The notes: a model not told the origin generated them from the sequence alone. Counted from the stretch's first letter, positions 34,160 to 42,352 are shown. The stretch: DNA of 42,578 nt from Deltaproteobacteria bacterium (GCA_019308745.1 JAFDHO010000012.1:1-42578), one strand, 5' to 3'. Made by a program: numbers and translations.

Positions 34160-35572
34160 TCATAGGCCGCGCGAGACCGAGCCCTTGGCCATGCATGCTT
34201 CGACTCTTGCCTGACTCTCCTGTTCGCCCTTCCTGTATTCCTTTTCCCAGATCCGATCCGCCAACCTGGCCCAATTTGCCGCATACGCGTCCATCTTGTC
34301 CTTGTAAACCGTGTATATCTCTTCTGCTCCGGGATGTGTAAACCTGGCACCGGTCCTGGCAATGACCTCCCTCATGATGTGGGGATTGTCAATGATCATG
34401 CAGGGCCGGAGGTGGTTCTCATTGTGGGGCTGGCAGGACCTGATAAACCGGAACAGGTGGCTATCCAGGGCCTCCTTGAGGGGCTTCTCATGGATGTTGT
34501 CCACTGCAATATGGGTGTAGACACAGGGCTCCACATCGCCCTTGGCGTTGACGTGAAAGTAACGCCGTGCGCCTGCAATGCATCCCTCGACGTACGGGCC
34601 GTCATTCCAGAAGTCCAGAACAAATATGGGACGGCTGTTTCTCACGTGGTTCACCTGCCTCCGCAGGTGGTCCCTCTGCCTCGGTGTGACCATGAGGGAG
34701 AAATCGGCCTTGCCGTTTACGGGGAGATAGAGGAAATACATTTGGGCAAAGGAGCCCAGGGAAATCATGTGATCGATGAACTTAAGGGAAGAGACGACCT
34801 GGACGTTCTGTCTTGTTACCGTGGCGGACGTACCTATTATCACCCGGGCGTCATGGAGATACTCAAAGGCCTTCATGATCTTCCTGTAGACCCCCTTTCC
34901 TCGCCAGGAGTCCGTCTCCCTCTCGTCCCCTTCTATGCTGATCACCACGATCGAATTGCCAAGCTCGGCAAAGCGCTGTGCCTTTTCTTTGGTCATGAGG
35001 GTACCGTTGGTATACACCTGGAAGAATATGTTTGGGTGCCTTTCGAGGAGTTGAAAGAGGTGGGGGTAGACCAGGGGTTCTCCACCGAGTATGGTCACGA
35101 AGCAGATCCCGAGTTCTTCGCACTCATGGAGGAGCCTGTCGGCCACTTCCAGAGATAACTCAGGTTTCATGCCATACCCCAAGGTGTAACAGCCCTTGCA
35201 CCGGAGGTTGCATCGAAGGGTCGGGCTCAGGATCATGATAAAGGGTGGATGGAATCCCAGCTCTTCCGCCCAATGTTCTCTGCGTTTGCCTCCTTCGAAC
35301 CAAGCGCCGTTGAACAGGGTCTCAAAGAGGCGGATTCTTCTCTCCGCAGGCAGGTATTCCATAACCCGCCTGAAGAGATCCTTGGCAGGGTGACCTGGTG
35401 TTTGAAGGTGTTCCCTGATCCTATGAATAGCGCCGAGGACTTCGGGATCATCACTCAAGCGCTCTCCGAGCTGGGTGAGGCGAATGAAGTTCTCATCGGA
35501 AATGCTCGGTAAGAGACGAACAATGGCACGTGCGACCTGTCTCATGCCCCGATCCCTAAGATTCCTTGCCAT
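34160..35572 (-). CDS. Radical SAM protein with C-terminal Cys-rich (SPASM-like) region
   Basis: This is a 470-residue protein. An N-terminal helical region of about 105 residues precedes the radical-SAM barrel. The SAM [4Fe-4S] motif is C121-x3-C125-x2-C128 (RCNLRCKGCY); TILGGEP is the glycine-rich SAM strand. C-terminal Cys residues at CIAGARRYFHVNAKGDVEPC and CQPHNENHLRPC suggest one or more auxiliary clusters as in SPASM/twitch proteins. The reaction is unknown. The start overlaps the NifX-like gene by 17 bp, so the two are co-transcribed and probably work together. Confidence 0.92.
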   Translation of the reverse strand: MARNLRDRGMRQVARAIVRLLPSISDENFIRLTQLGERLSDDPEVLGAIHRIREHLQTPGHPAKDLFRRVMEYLPAERRIRLFETLFNGAWFEGGKRREHWAEELGFHPPFIMILSPTLRCNLRCKGCYTLGYGMKPELSLEVADRLLHECEELGICFVTILGGEPLVYPHLFQLLERHPNIFFQVYTNGTLMTKEKAQRFAELGNSIVVISIEGDERETDSWRGKGVYRKIMKAFEYLHDARVIIGTSATVTRQNVQVVSSLKFIDHMISLGSFAQMYFLYLPVNGKADFSLMVTPRQRDHLRRQVNHVRNSRPIFVLDFWNDGPYVEGCIAGARRYFHVNAKGDVEPCVYTHIAVDNIHEKPLKEALDSHLFRFIRSCQPHNENHLRPCMIIDNPHIMREVIARTGARFTHPGAEEIYTVYKDKMDAYAANWARLADRIWEKEYRKGEQESQARVEACMAKGSVSRGL

Positions 35573-35891
35573 GACTTACCCCTCCTCTCTTCAAGTTGAC
35601 CTTCAATACCCTCTGGACAATATCTTTGACCAATCCCTTCTGATTATCCACCACTTCAATCCCCTTTCTGATCAACCACTCTTTGTAATCAGATTGAATG
35701 CCTCCGCATATGAGTTTCTTGACATCAAGACTCACCAGGCGCCGGGCAATTTCCATGGGGCTTTCCCCTCCAACATCCCACACGGCCTCCTTTTCAATCT
35801 TGTCATCCCGAATCTCAAGCAGCATTATGAGTGAAGAACTCCCGAAATGAGGCGATACCCTTTCCTTGAACAGTGGTACAGCTATCTTCAT
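35556..35891 (-). CDS. NifX/NifB-C-like (dinitrogenase Fe-Mo cofactor family) protein
   Basis: This is a 111-residue single domain. It begins MKIAVPLFKERVSPHFGSSS, the typical opening of the NifX/NafY/NifB-C superfamily (VSPHFG), and continues with EIARRLVSLDVKKLICGGIQ and KGIEVVDNQKG. Family members bind iron-sulfur or Fe-Mo cofactor precursors. There are no nitrogenase genes in the window. It overlaps the radical-SAM gene, and lies about 180 bp after a sigma-54 promoter. Delivery or storage of a cluster for the radical-SAM protein or its product is an inference. Confidence 0.9.
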   Translation of the reverse strand: MKIAVPLFKERVSPHFGSSSLIMLLEIRDDKIEKEAVWDVGGESPMEIARRLVSLDVKKLICGGIQSDYKEWLIRKGIEVVDNQKGLVKDIVQRVLKVNLKRGGVSHGKES

Positions 35892-36070
35892 GTTCTTCGT
35901 GGGGCAAAGCGGTTAGTCTCGGTACAAGTTTAGAGATAAACCCGAGAATGCTGTTGGATTCCCTAATCAGGTATGGACCCCGACGTCCATGAGAATCGGA
36001 TCCTTTTCAACGTCTGAGCTTGGACCAGGAGGAAGGAATGACAAACGCGCCATTTTCCACTTTTTTAGTA

Positions 36071-36085
36071 GCAAATACAATGCCA
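36071..36085 (-). promoter_or_regulatory. sigma-54 promoter of the NifX-like/radical-SAM operon
   Basis: Minus-strand TGGCATTGTATTTGC matches the consensus except for one base after the -24 block; GG and GC are 10 bases apart. It lies 180 bases before the NifX-like ATG; the leader itself shows nothing clear. Confidence 0.8.
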
Positions 36086-36173
36086 AAGGGAGTGATGGTA
36101 GCACAATAATTTGTTTGGGATTATAGGTGGTTACAGCAAAATGATGCAGGCCGGGGATCGGGTCGGGACTTGA

Positions 36174-36199
36174 CCGTTTCATTTTCTGAAACGGTTTCA
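36174..36199. promoter_or_regulatory. Overlapping palindromes, candidate UAS
   Basis: CCGTTTCA-TTTTC-TGAAACGG (36174-36194) overlaps TGAAAC-G-GTTTCA (36187-36199); both are perfect. They lie about 90-115 bp upstream of the sigma-54 promoter at 36071 and just after the stop of the activator gene at 36209. Confidence 0.65.
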
Positions 36200-36208
36200 G
36201 GTTGTGTT

Positions 36209-37633
36209 TCACAGGCCCTGATCAATCAAACCATACTTCTTCATCTTGCGCCAGAGGGTCGACCTGCTCATACCGAGGGCCTTTGCTGCCAGGGGTCGGT
36301 TACGGGGATACCGCTCCAGAATAGCCCGTATCTTCATGGCCTCGTCCCTTTCCTGCTCAGAAAGGGGATACCCCGTGTTGGCCTGTTCTTCAACCAGGTC
36401 CCTTGGGAGGTGCGCCATCTGGATGACAGGCCCTTTGCAGGTGATGAAGGTGTACTCGATGATGTTTTCAAGTTCCCGGATATTGCCAGGGAAGGGGTAA
36501 TCCATCAGGAAAGAAAGCACTTCCGGAGACACGGCTTCTATGGACCTGCCCTTGATCAGGTTGAGCTTTTGGATGAGGTAGTCGATCAAGAGAGGTATGT
36601 CTTCCTTCCTTTCCTTCAAAGGTGGCAAGCAGATCTTGACCACGTTAAGGCGGTAGTAGAGATCCTCGCGGAATCTTCCCTCTTTGACCCGCTTCTTGAG
36701 ATCAACGTTTGTGGCTGTCACAAGCCTCAAATCGGCCTTGAGCACCCTGGTATCCCCAAGGGGGGTGAACTCCCCGTCTTCCAGTACTCGGAGGAGATCT
36801 GCCTGGAATTTGGTCGAGGTATCCCCTATCTCGTCCAGAAAGAGTGTCCCCTTGTTTGCCAGGTAGAATCTCCCGGACTTGTCCTTCGCGGCTCCGGTAA
36901 AGGCACCACGAGCGTAGCCAAAGAGTTCTGATTCCAGCAAGGTGTCAGGCAGGGCCGCACAATTCAGGGCAATGAAAGGGCCGTCCTTACGGGGGCTGAG
37001 GTGATGGATCGCCCTGGCAATGATCTCCTTGCCGGAGCCCGTTGGGCCATATATGAGTATCGGGCTTTCGCTTTCAGCCATGTCGGGCAGGGCAGAGAGG
37101 ATCTCGCGTATCCTGGGGTGCTTACCAACGATATCTTCGGGAATGAATCGGCCTGCAATTTGCCTCCTCAACCTTTCGAGTTCGCTCAAATCCCGGAAGG
37201 TCTCGACCCCTCCAATGATGTCGTTCCTTTCGTTTTTCAGGATGGAGGTGCTGATACTGATAGGTTTTTGGATTCCAGACTTGTTTATGATCAGTGCAGG
37301 CACATTTACCTGGGGCCCTTTTCGCGCGAGGGTCTTATCCATGGGGCAGTCCTTTTCACAAATGTCGGCCCGGAAGACATCAAAGCAGTACTGCCCGAGG
37401 ATTTCGCTGCTGGAGAAACCCGTAATGGACTCCGCGGCCCTGTTAAATGAGGTTATTCTCTTTTCAAGATCAATGGTGAAGACCCCATCGCTTATGTTGT
37501 CCAAGATGGAGCAGCAGGGTGACCGGATACCCGAGATGATCTTACAGAAGGGTGGACGGTGAGCCTCGTAAAGGCCTTGACTCCTTTCATCATGTGTTCC
37601 GGATTTCTTCATGAAAATCTCGGAAAACGTCAT
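36209..37633 (-). CDS. PAS-AAA+-Fis sigma-54 activator
   Basis: This is a 474-residue protein without a receiver. One PAS domain (about 42-150; NISDGVFTIDLEKRITSFNR) holds C83-x8-C92-x3-C96, the same spacing as in PAS 1 of the activator at 4000-5841. The AAA+ domain has Walker A GPTGSGKE, the GAFTGA loop, Walker B TLFLDEIGD and FPGNIREL; the HTH is PLAAKALGMSRSTLWRKMKK. No clear ribosome site precedes the ATG at 37633; an ATG seven codons in is an alternative. It is placed directly upstream of a UAS and sigma-54 promoter and is the obvious activator of the NifX-like/radical-SAM operon. Confidence 0.93.
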   Translation of the reverse strand: MTFSEIFMKKSGTHDERSQGLYEAHRPPFCKIISGIRSPCCSILDNISDGVFTIDLEKRITSFNRAAESITGFSSSEILGQYCFDVFRADICEKDCPMDKTLARKGPQVNVPALIINKSGIQKPISISTSILKNERNDIIGGVETFRDLSELERLRRQIAGRFIPEDIVGKHPRIREILSALPDMAESESPILIYGPTGSGKEIIARAIHHLSPRKDGPFIALNCAALPDTLLESELFGYARGAFTGAAKDKSGRFYLANKGTLFLDEIGDTSTKFQADLLRVLEDGEFTPLGDTRVLKADLRLVTATNVDLKKRVKEGRFREDLYYRLNVVKICLPPLKERKEDIPLLIDYLIQKLNLIKGRSIEAVSPEVLSFLMDYPFPGNIRELENIIEYTFITCKGPVIQMAHLPRDLVEEQANTGYPLSEQERDEAMKIRAILERYPRNRPLAAKALGMSRSTLWRKMKKYGLIDQGL

Positions 37634-37712
37634 TATTAGGAAGACCTTGAGTTTCGGTCGGGCCTTTGACTCCTGTCACTCCAGGCTAGCATGAGACGAG
37701 TAAAGATCCAAG

Positions 37713-37753
37713 AAAAAACCTCGCCAGGCCCTGGACGCGCCCTCCAGGGCTGG
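37713..37753 (-). terminator. Rho-independent terminator after the ArsR-thioredoxin operon
   Basis: On the minus strand CCAGCCCTGGA pairs with TCCAGGGCCTGG and is followed by CGAGGTTTTTTC. It lies about 65 bases after the thioredoxin stop and before the activator gene. Confidence 0.85.
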
Positions 37754-37819
37754 GATTGCCTTCCCGAGGCACTCCGGACATTAGAAGACCGCCAAGAGAC
37801 TGCGAAAAGCATGCGCTGA

Positions 37820-38056
37820 CTAGGTGCCCGTGATCCAGCCAAGGATCTCATCCTTTGTCGGGACCTTCCCGACGCTCTTCACTTCACCGTCGATGACCAC
37901 GGCCGGGGTACCAAAGACACCGTGTTTTGCGATTTCCATGGCATCGGTTACCTTTATGATCTTTGCCTCAGCCCCCGCCTCCGAGACGGCCTCCTCCACA
38001 TTTTTCTTGGTGGCTTCGCATCTGGCGCAGCCAGGACCCAATACCTCTATTTCCAT
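37820..38056 (-). CDS. Small thioredoxin/glutaredoxin-like protein
   Basis: This is a 78-residue protein of the archaeal-type mini-thioredoxin group. It has MEIEVLGPGCARCEATKKNV with a CxxC active site (GCARC), the cis-proline loop FGTPAVVIDGEV and C-terminal KDEILGWI. It is cytoplasmic. It is the second gene of an operon with an ArsR-type regulator (53-bp gap), so a role in thiol chemistry during metal(loid) or redox stress fits. A strong terminator follows. Confidence 0.92.
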   Translation of the reverse strand: MEIEVLGPGCARCEATKKNVEEAVSEAGAEAKIIKVTDAMEIAKHGVFGTPAVVIDGEVKSVGKVPTKDEILGWITGT

Positions 38057-38109
38057 TTTTCCCTCCGCAAATTATATGCCTATTCGACTATCCAGAAGTC
38101 GTTGCGACC

Positions 38110-38463
38110 TTATCTCCGGCAGACCTCCTCCCTTCGTATATAGGGGATCTTCTCCAGGATTTCTCTGATCTCCGGCTCCTCCTCCAGCCAGTGGCGGAGA
38201 TTGCCCATGAGGCTGGCCACATAGGCGGACTTACTCCCGTCCGTTAGGTGATAGTTTACCCAAAGGCCGTCCTTTTTGAAGTCCACCAGCCCTGCATCCT
38301 CTAGTATTTTCAAATGCTTGGATACGCTGGGCTGAGATATTTGAAGCGCTTCCTTTATCTCACAGACGCACATCATCTTGTGCTGGAGCATCTTGATAAT
38401 CTTGATCCGGTTGGGATCGGAGAGGGCCTTCATCACTTTTATGAAGTCTTTCAATTTCGACAC
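38110..38463 (-). CDS. ArsR-family metal(loid)-responsive repressor
   Basis: This is a 117-residue winged-helix protein starting at GTG (38463). It has ALSDPNRIKIIKMLQ, the metal-site motif MCVCEIKEAL (CxC in the recognition-proximal helix, as in As/Cd/Pb sensors), and the DNA-recognition helix SQPSVSKHLKILEDAGLV. It would repress until metalloid or metal is bound by the Cys pair. It is followed by the mini-thioredoxin. Its own promoter carries an inverted repeat over the -10, so self-repression is likely. Confidence 0.93.
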   Translation of the reverse strand: MSKLKDFIKVMKALSDPNRIKIIKMLQHKMMCVCEIKEALQISQPSVSKHLKILEDAGLVDFKKDGLWVNYHLTDGSKSAYVASLMGNLRHWLEEEPEIREILEKIPYIRREEVCRR

Positions 38464-38467
38464 GTCC

Positions 38468-38512
38468 TATATTCTTCTTTGGCAATATAAAACGGCATAC
38501 CTCCTTTGTCAA
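38468..38512 (-). promoter_or_regulatory. ArsR promoter with overlapping operator-like repeat
   Basis: Minus strand: TTGACA (38507-38512), 17-base spacer, TATATT (38484-38489). An inverted repeat TATATT-N10-AATATA (38468-38489) covers the -10 and the expected start site. Confidence 0.7.
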
Positions 38513-38533
38513 GTGCTTTGCCCATGGATATTG

Positions 38534-38794
38534 TCAGCTCCTCTCGAACAATATGATGTCGTCCCCTCTGGGGACAATGCCGATCTCCTGGCTGACTTCG
38601 TGCTGGCAATGGCTGGGTAGGAGGGAGAGGACCCTGTCACTGGAAGGGAGCAGAAGCTCGTAGATGATATTTGCCCCCCGGAACTGTTTCTTGAGGATCT
38701 TGGCCTTGAACCTCCTTGAGTCATCATGGAGGATATCCTCAGTCCGAAGAGGGGCGCTTTTGTGTTTGACGATCCGAGTATTGAGGTATAGTAT
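38534..38794 (-). pseudogene. C-terminal remnant of an ABC-transporter ATPase (TOBE domain)
   Basis: An 87-codon stretch between stops has no proper start. It reads RTEDILHDDSRRFKAKILKK, then QFRGANIIYELLLPSSDRVL and LPSHCQHEVSQEIGIVPRGD, ending ILFERS. This is like the C-terminal TOBE segment of Fe3+/polyamine-type importer ATPases (RPDD..., FRGA..YtL.LPSG, PSHH.H..GE). The nucleotide-binding domain is absent. It is probably a leftover of a deleted gene. The DNA to 39049 shows no gene I can support. Confidence 0.6.
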
Positions 38795-39189
38795 CTATTA
38801 AAGACTTGAGCGGATTGGACCAAATTCCTTTTCTGTTTCAAGCTCGCTGCCCCACTTCTTGAGTTTATTATCCGCCGGGCCCCATCGAACGCAGAGAATA
38901 CCCGATCAGAAGGCATCAAAGGGTCTTGCTGACAGGCTTCGAATCTCAATCTGAACCGCCTAAATTGCCTCCTGTTCGCCGTCAACAATCATTCACGGGA
39001 GTTTGGCCGAAGATCCTGGGGTATTGTTGTCCGAGCAGGATAAGTCACATTCTCACTTGAAGCCCAAACAACAAATTGGTGAGAAGGCATTGGCAATTCT
39101 ATCTTGGCTTTTCTTTTCCCGCTGAGGGGGCGCCGGGCAGGAGCCTTCAACGGTTGGCCCGCACCCCAGGGAAGAAGGGAGGGAAGACT

Positions 39190-39681
39190 ATGTACTTTGA
39201 CCAGATGGATCTTCTGCGAGGGATGAACAGGGACTTTGTGAAGGCCTTCATAGATCTTACCGTTAGAGATTCTCACAGAAAGGGGGACTTCCTTTTTCGA
39301 GAAGGAGACGAGGCACAATACTTCTACATTCTCCTCAAAGGATCGGTGAAGATAAGCATCGGCCAAACAGGGCATACGGTTTACAGGGTTGATCGCCCAG
39401 GTGAGCTCTTTGGGTGGTCAAGTCTTGTGGGCAGGGATCTGTATTCTGCATCAGCCGAATGCATGGAGGACAGCAAGTTGTTGAAGGTCGAAAATGTGGG
39501 ACTCGAAAGAATAATGGAAGAGCATTCAGCAGATGGGATGGTCTTTTATAAACGCCTGGCAAAGACCCTGGGAAATCGATTATTGGCCAGTTACCAGATG
39601 ATTTCAGGACCCTGGAAGACGGGAGTCTCCGAGTCCTTTGGAACAGGCCAGGTGCAGGAGTCAGAAGCGACGAGAGGATAG
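39190..39681 (+). CDS. Cyclic-nucleotide-binding-domain protein without HTH
   Basis: This is a 163-residue protein from the ATG at 39190 (GGGAGGGAAG before it; an upstream ATG extends it without support). The cNMP-binding beta-roll is clear: GDFLFREGDEAQYFYILLKG, VKISIGQTGHTVYRVDRPGE and LFGWSSLVGRDLYSASAECM. A short helical tail replaces the Crp/FNR winged helix, so it is not itself a DNA-binding regulator. It may be a regulatory subunit or a truncated Crp-like protein. An inverted repeat TTCTCAC-N22-GTGAGAA lies upstream (39050-39085). Confidence 0.85.
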   Translation: MYFDQMDLLRGMNRDFVKAFIDLTVRDSHRKGDFLFREGDEAQYFYILLKGSVKISIGQTGHTVYRVDRPGELFGWSSLVGRDLYSASAECMEDSKLLKVENVGLERIMEEHSADGMVFYKRLAKTLGNRLLASYQMISGPWKTGVSESFGTGQVQESEATRG

Positions 39682-39715
39682 CCTTGAAGCTGCAATACCC
39701 TCCGTCCGACTTCTA

Positions 39716-39866
39716 TCATCCCTGGAGGGATGGGTTCCACCCCGTCCGCCTTCTATTGTCCTTGGGGGGCGAGCTCCTGCTCGTCCCTTGCGGTCATGCG
39801 GGAGCATGCCCCTCCGCAACCCCCATGGTCATGTGGAAGCATGCCCCTCCAGATTCCCGCATCGGG
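39716..39866 (+). repeat. TGGAGGGA-type intergenic repeat array
   Basis: CATCCCTGGAGGGATGGGTT, CCACCCCGTCC, GAGCTCCTGCTCGTCCCTTG, GGTCATGCGGGAGCATGCCC and a further GGTCATGTGGAAGCATGCCC follow one another. They fill the first part of the 480-bp gap; 39867-40041 shows nothing I can name. Confidence 0.6.
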
Positions 39867-40041
39867 CCTCAGCTTGCAATCCTGACGGCTATGTGGGGGC
39901 AATTCGCATGCGCGAATCCCGCAAGGTTCCCCATTATGATGTGGAACCACGACCGGCACAGTCTTGCGGGAAGAGATGTGCATCCTGGCGGTTGTATGCC
40001 ATGGAAGGACTTATGGAACCAGGGAAAGCTGTCCAACGATT

Positions 40042-40057
40042 CTTGACTTAGGTCAAG
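40042..40057. promoter_or_regulatory. FNR/HcpR-like operator upstream of CBS-HPP genes
   Basis: CTTGAC-TTAG-GTCAAG is a perfect 6-4-6 palindrome. It agrees with the TTGAC-N4-GTCAA type bound by HcpR and related Crp/FNR regulators in anaerobes. It lies about 105 bases before the CBS gene. Confidence 0.6.
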
Positions 40058-40161
40058 GCATGGGGCAGTATCCGGAAGTACAAGGAAATCTGCGAGGGGC
40101 TTTGTGGGATTGAAGAAGGGATGGGGCTCTCCTCTCGGGGGAGTCCCCAGGGAGGTGGCCT

Positions 40162-40773
40162 ATGAAAAGCGATGGAAGGGAACGGCTGGAGCCGGGGGTG
40201 CCAGATCCCCCGGATATCTCCGATGACGATGTCTACGAAGCCATGAAGGAAATCCATGGGTATCTGGATATTACCCCTGGCGATTTTAAGCGGGTCTACC
40301 TCTTAGCCTTCAGGCATGCCTTTGAGAGACTCGGGAAGTCCCAGAGTGCCAAGGACATCATGACCAAGGAGGTCGTCGCTGTAACAGAAGACACACCCCT
40401 GAAGGAAGTTGCAAGGCTGATGGCAAGGCACAGGATCTCCGGGGTGCCGGTGCTCGATAAAGAGAACAAGGTGGCAGGTGTGGTTTCGGAAAAGGACTTC
40501 TTGAAAAGAATGGGAGAGCCAGAGGAGATGACCTTCATGGCGGTCGTGTCAGAGTGCCTGGAGGGGTCCGGATGTTTGGCAGTAGGTATTCGAGGAAAAA
40601 AGGCATCCGATATCATGAGTTCACCTGGGATAACCGTTGGAGAAGATACGCCTGTCTTGGAGATCGGAAAGGTGTTAGGGAAGGGCCCAATAAATCGTGT
40701 GCCGGTCGTAGACGAAAAAGGCCGCTTGATCGGTATGGTTTCAAGAGCTGATTTGGTTCGGAACATGTGTTGA
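40162..40773 (+). CDS. CBS-domain pair protein
   Basis: This is a 203-residue protein. An N-terminal helical part (DDDVYEAMKEIHGYLDITPG) is followed by CBS 1 (AKDIMTKEVVAVTEDTPLKE ... GVVSEKDFLKRM) and CBS 2 (ASDIMSSPGITVGEDTPVLE ... IGMVSRADLVRNM). The two probably form a nucleotide-binding Bateman module. GGGAGGTGGCCT precedes the ATG. An HPP-family membrane protein follows after 40 bp; the combination of CBS and HPP domains is common, so it may regulate that protein. Confidence 0.94.
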   Translation: MKSDGRERLEPGVPDPPDISDDDVYEAMKEIHGYLDITPGDFKRVYLLAFRHAFERLGKSQSAKDIMTKEVVAVTEDTPLKEVARLMARHRISGVPVLDKENKVAGVVSEKDFLKRMGEPEEMTFMAVVSECLEGSGCLAVGIRGKKASDIMSSPGITVGEDTPVLEIGKVLGKGPINRVPVVDEKGRLIGMVSRADLVRNMC

Positions 40774-40813
40774 ACCACCATGATTCGGGGGGATCTCGGT
40801 TCTGGAGGCATGA

Positions 40814-41350
40814 ATGGGTTATTTAGCAAAGATGAAAGGAAACACAAAAAGTCCTCCCAGGGTCGGTCTTGACGAGATTTTGTGGTCCTGGGCGGGGGCT
40901 TTCTTGGGAATTACGCCTGTAGCCTATCTCAATTACAATATCCTTGAGGGGACGGACCTGGTGATGGTCATCGGATCATTCGGGGCTTCCGCCGTATTGA
41001 TCTATGGGGCCGTAAAGAGTCCCTTGGCGCAACCAAGAAATCTGATCGGGGGACATGTGCTCTCCGCCGTCATTGGCATCATATGTTACAAACTTTTCAA
41101 TATGCATATGTGGCTGGCAGCTTCCCTTGCAGTGGCAACGGCCATAGCCCTGATGCATGCGACTAAGACACTTCATCCCCCTGGGGGCGCCACCGCCCTG
41201 ATCGCGGTTATCGGGAGCGAAAAGATCCATGACCTGGGGTATCTCTATGCGCTCATTCCGGTAGGGGCGGGTGCCTTGATTATGTTGATCGTTGCCCTTA
41301 TAGTCAACAATATCTCCAAGAACAGGCAGTACCCGGAGTTTTGGTTTTAG
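40814..41350 (+). CDS. HPP-family integral membrane protein
   Basis: This is a 178-residue protein with four hydrophobic segments (about 25-45, 50-68, 80-108 and 148-168). The family signature TLHPPGGATALIAVIG lies before the last segment, and SFGASAVLIYGA and PRNLIGGHVLSA are also typical. Plant HPP relatives move nitrite; bacterial substrates are largely unassigned. GGAGG precedes the ATG. It is co-oriented with the CBS gene behind an FNR/HcpR-like box, which would fit nitrosative or nitrogen-oxide stress, but this is inference. Confidence 0.93.
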   Translation: MGYLAKMKGNTKSPPRVGLDEILWSWAGAFLGITPVAYLNYNILEGTDLVMVIGSFGASAVLIYGAVKSPLAQPRNLIGGHVLSAVIGIICYKLFNMHMWLAASLAVATAIALMHATKTLHPPGGATALIAVIGSEKIHDLGYLYALIPVGAGALIMLIVALIVNNISKNRQYPEFWF

Positions 41351-41360
41351 GGCCGAGAAC

Positions 41361-41432
41361 CGGGAACGGTGACGGCCGACGGACGACCGCTGACCGCCGA
41401 TCGGGGACCGGTGACATGGTCACCTCGGTCGA
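41361..41432 (+). repeat. GACCG-type repeat with GGTGACATGGTCACC palindrome
   Basis: GGTGACGGCCGACGGACGAC and GCTGACCGCC units end in ACCGGTGACATGGTCACCTC, then GGTCGATAAA. The tail matches 28778-28833. A further tract of GTGACAAG/GTGACCAG units runs from 41469 to 41503. Confidence 0.6.
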
Positions 41433-41623
41433 TAAAGGGTAAAAGGGTTGCATGGAAGAGAGATACGAGTGACAAGAAACAAGTGACAAGTGACCAGTTA
41501 GGAGTAACCAATGAGCAATGACAGACCATACAGAGATGATCGAGCGGGAAGAGAGATCACTTCGCTGGTAGGCAAGAACACTGTTATTGTTGCTTGGGAA
41601 GGACACATTAGGAAGGAAAATGT

Positions 41624-42308
41624 ATGAATTGCGATTTGCCCGTCTCGGTTGAAAGACTGACATGGTTCCAGAAGAGGCTGGGCCTTGAGAAGGCGGACTT
41701 GGACAGGCTGAAGGTGTGTCTAGATCTTTTCATAAAGAAGAAGGAATTCGCTGAAACCTTTTACAAATACTTCAGGGAAATCCCGGAGACCAGGATTCAG
41801 ATAGAACACGAAAGGAGGCGGGGCCATCTCAAGAAAGCCTGGACAAAGTGGTTCGAGTCCCTTTTCAAGAAAGGGTTTAGCGGCTCCTTCTTGGCATACC
41901 ACTGGCGGAGCGGATTGCGTCATGTTGAGGTAAACGTAGACTATCGCTTCATCACCCTCGCCTATTCTCTTTTGAGACAATACTGCCCTGGAGACGATGT
42001 TCACCTATCTTCTTCAGAACAGCCTCGAGGCGGCCGATCCTGAGGAGCCTCATGTCACAATCTCAGGGAGGGTTTGGGAAAAGGACCATTGTTTCGTGGA
42101 AGTGGAGATATTCAACAATGGAACGCCGCCAAAACCGGAGGACATCCCAAACCCATTTGTCCCTTTCTACTCGTCCAAACCCTGCGTGACAGGCTCCGGC
42201 TTGCCCATAGCTCAGCTTGCGGCACACAAGGACCTGGGTGAACTCTTACTGGAGCCTATAGCCGGCGAGGGGACAAAGTACGTGATCCGCTTGCCCGCCC
42301 ATGTTTAG
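41624..42308 (+). pseudogene. Globin-coupled histidine kinase with internal deletion and frameshift
   Basis: The first frame (41624-42043) encodes a protoglobin-type sensor: FIKKKEFAETFYKYFREIPE and HWRSGLRHVEVNVDYRFITL with the probable heme-ligating His near residue 100, up to RQYC (residue 121). It then runs into nonsense and stops. The second frame (from about 41997) begins at a kinase N-box (FTYLLQNSLEAADPEE) and continues NNGTPPKPEDI, FYSSK and GSGLPIAQ to a normal C-terminus. The rest of the globin, the H-box and the linker are missing. Good ribosome site before 41624. I read it as one damaged gene rather than two genes. Confidence 0.75.
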
Positions 42309-42352
42309 AAGGGATCGGGTTTATCAGTAAGTTGATCGCTCGGGACGAGATG

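Noticed and set aside
38509-38988. 159-codon minus-strand frame
   Set aside because: Out of frame with the TOBE remnant at 38534-38794, which has real family similarity; low-complexity Ser/Arg composition typical of a shadow frame.
39089-39110. TGGCAATTCTATCTTGG before the cNMP gene as a sigma-54 promoter
   Set aside because: The -12 element is missing (TCTT instead of TTGC).
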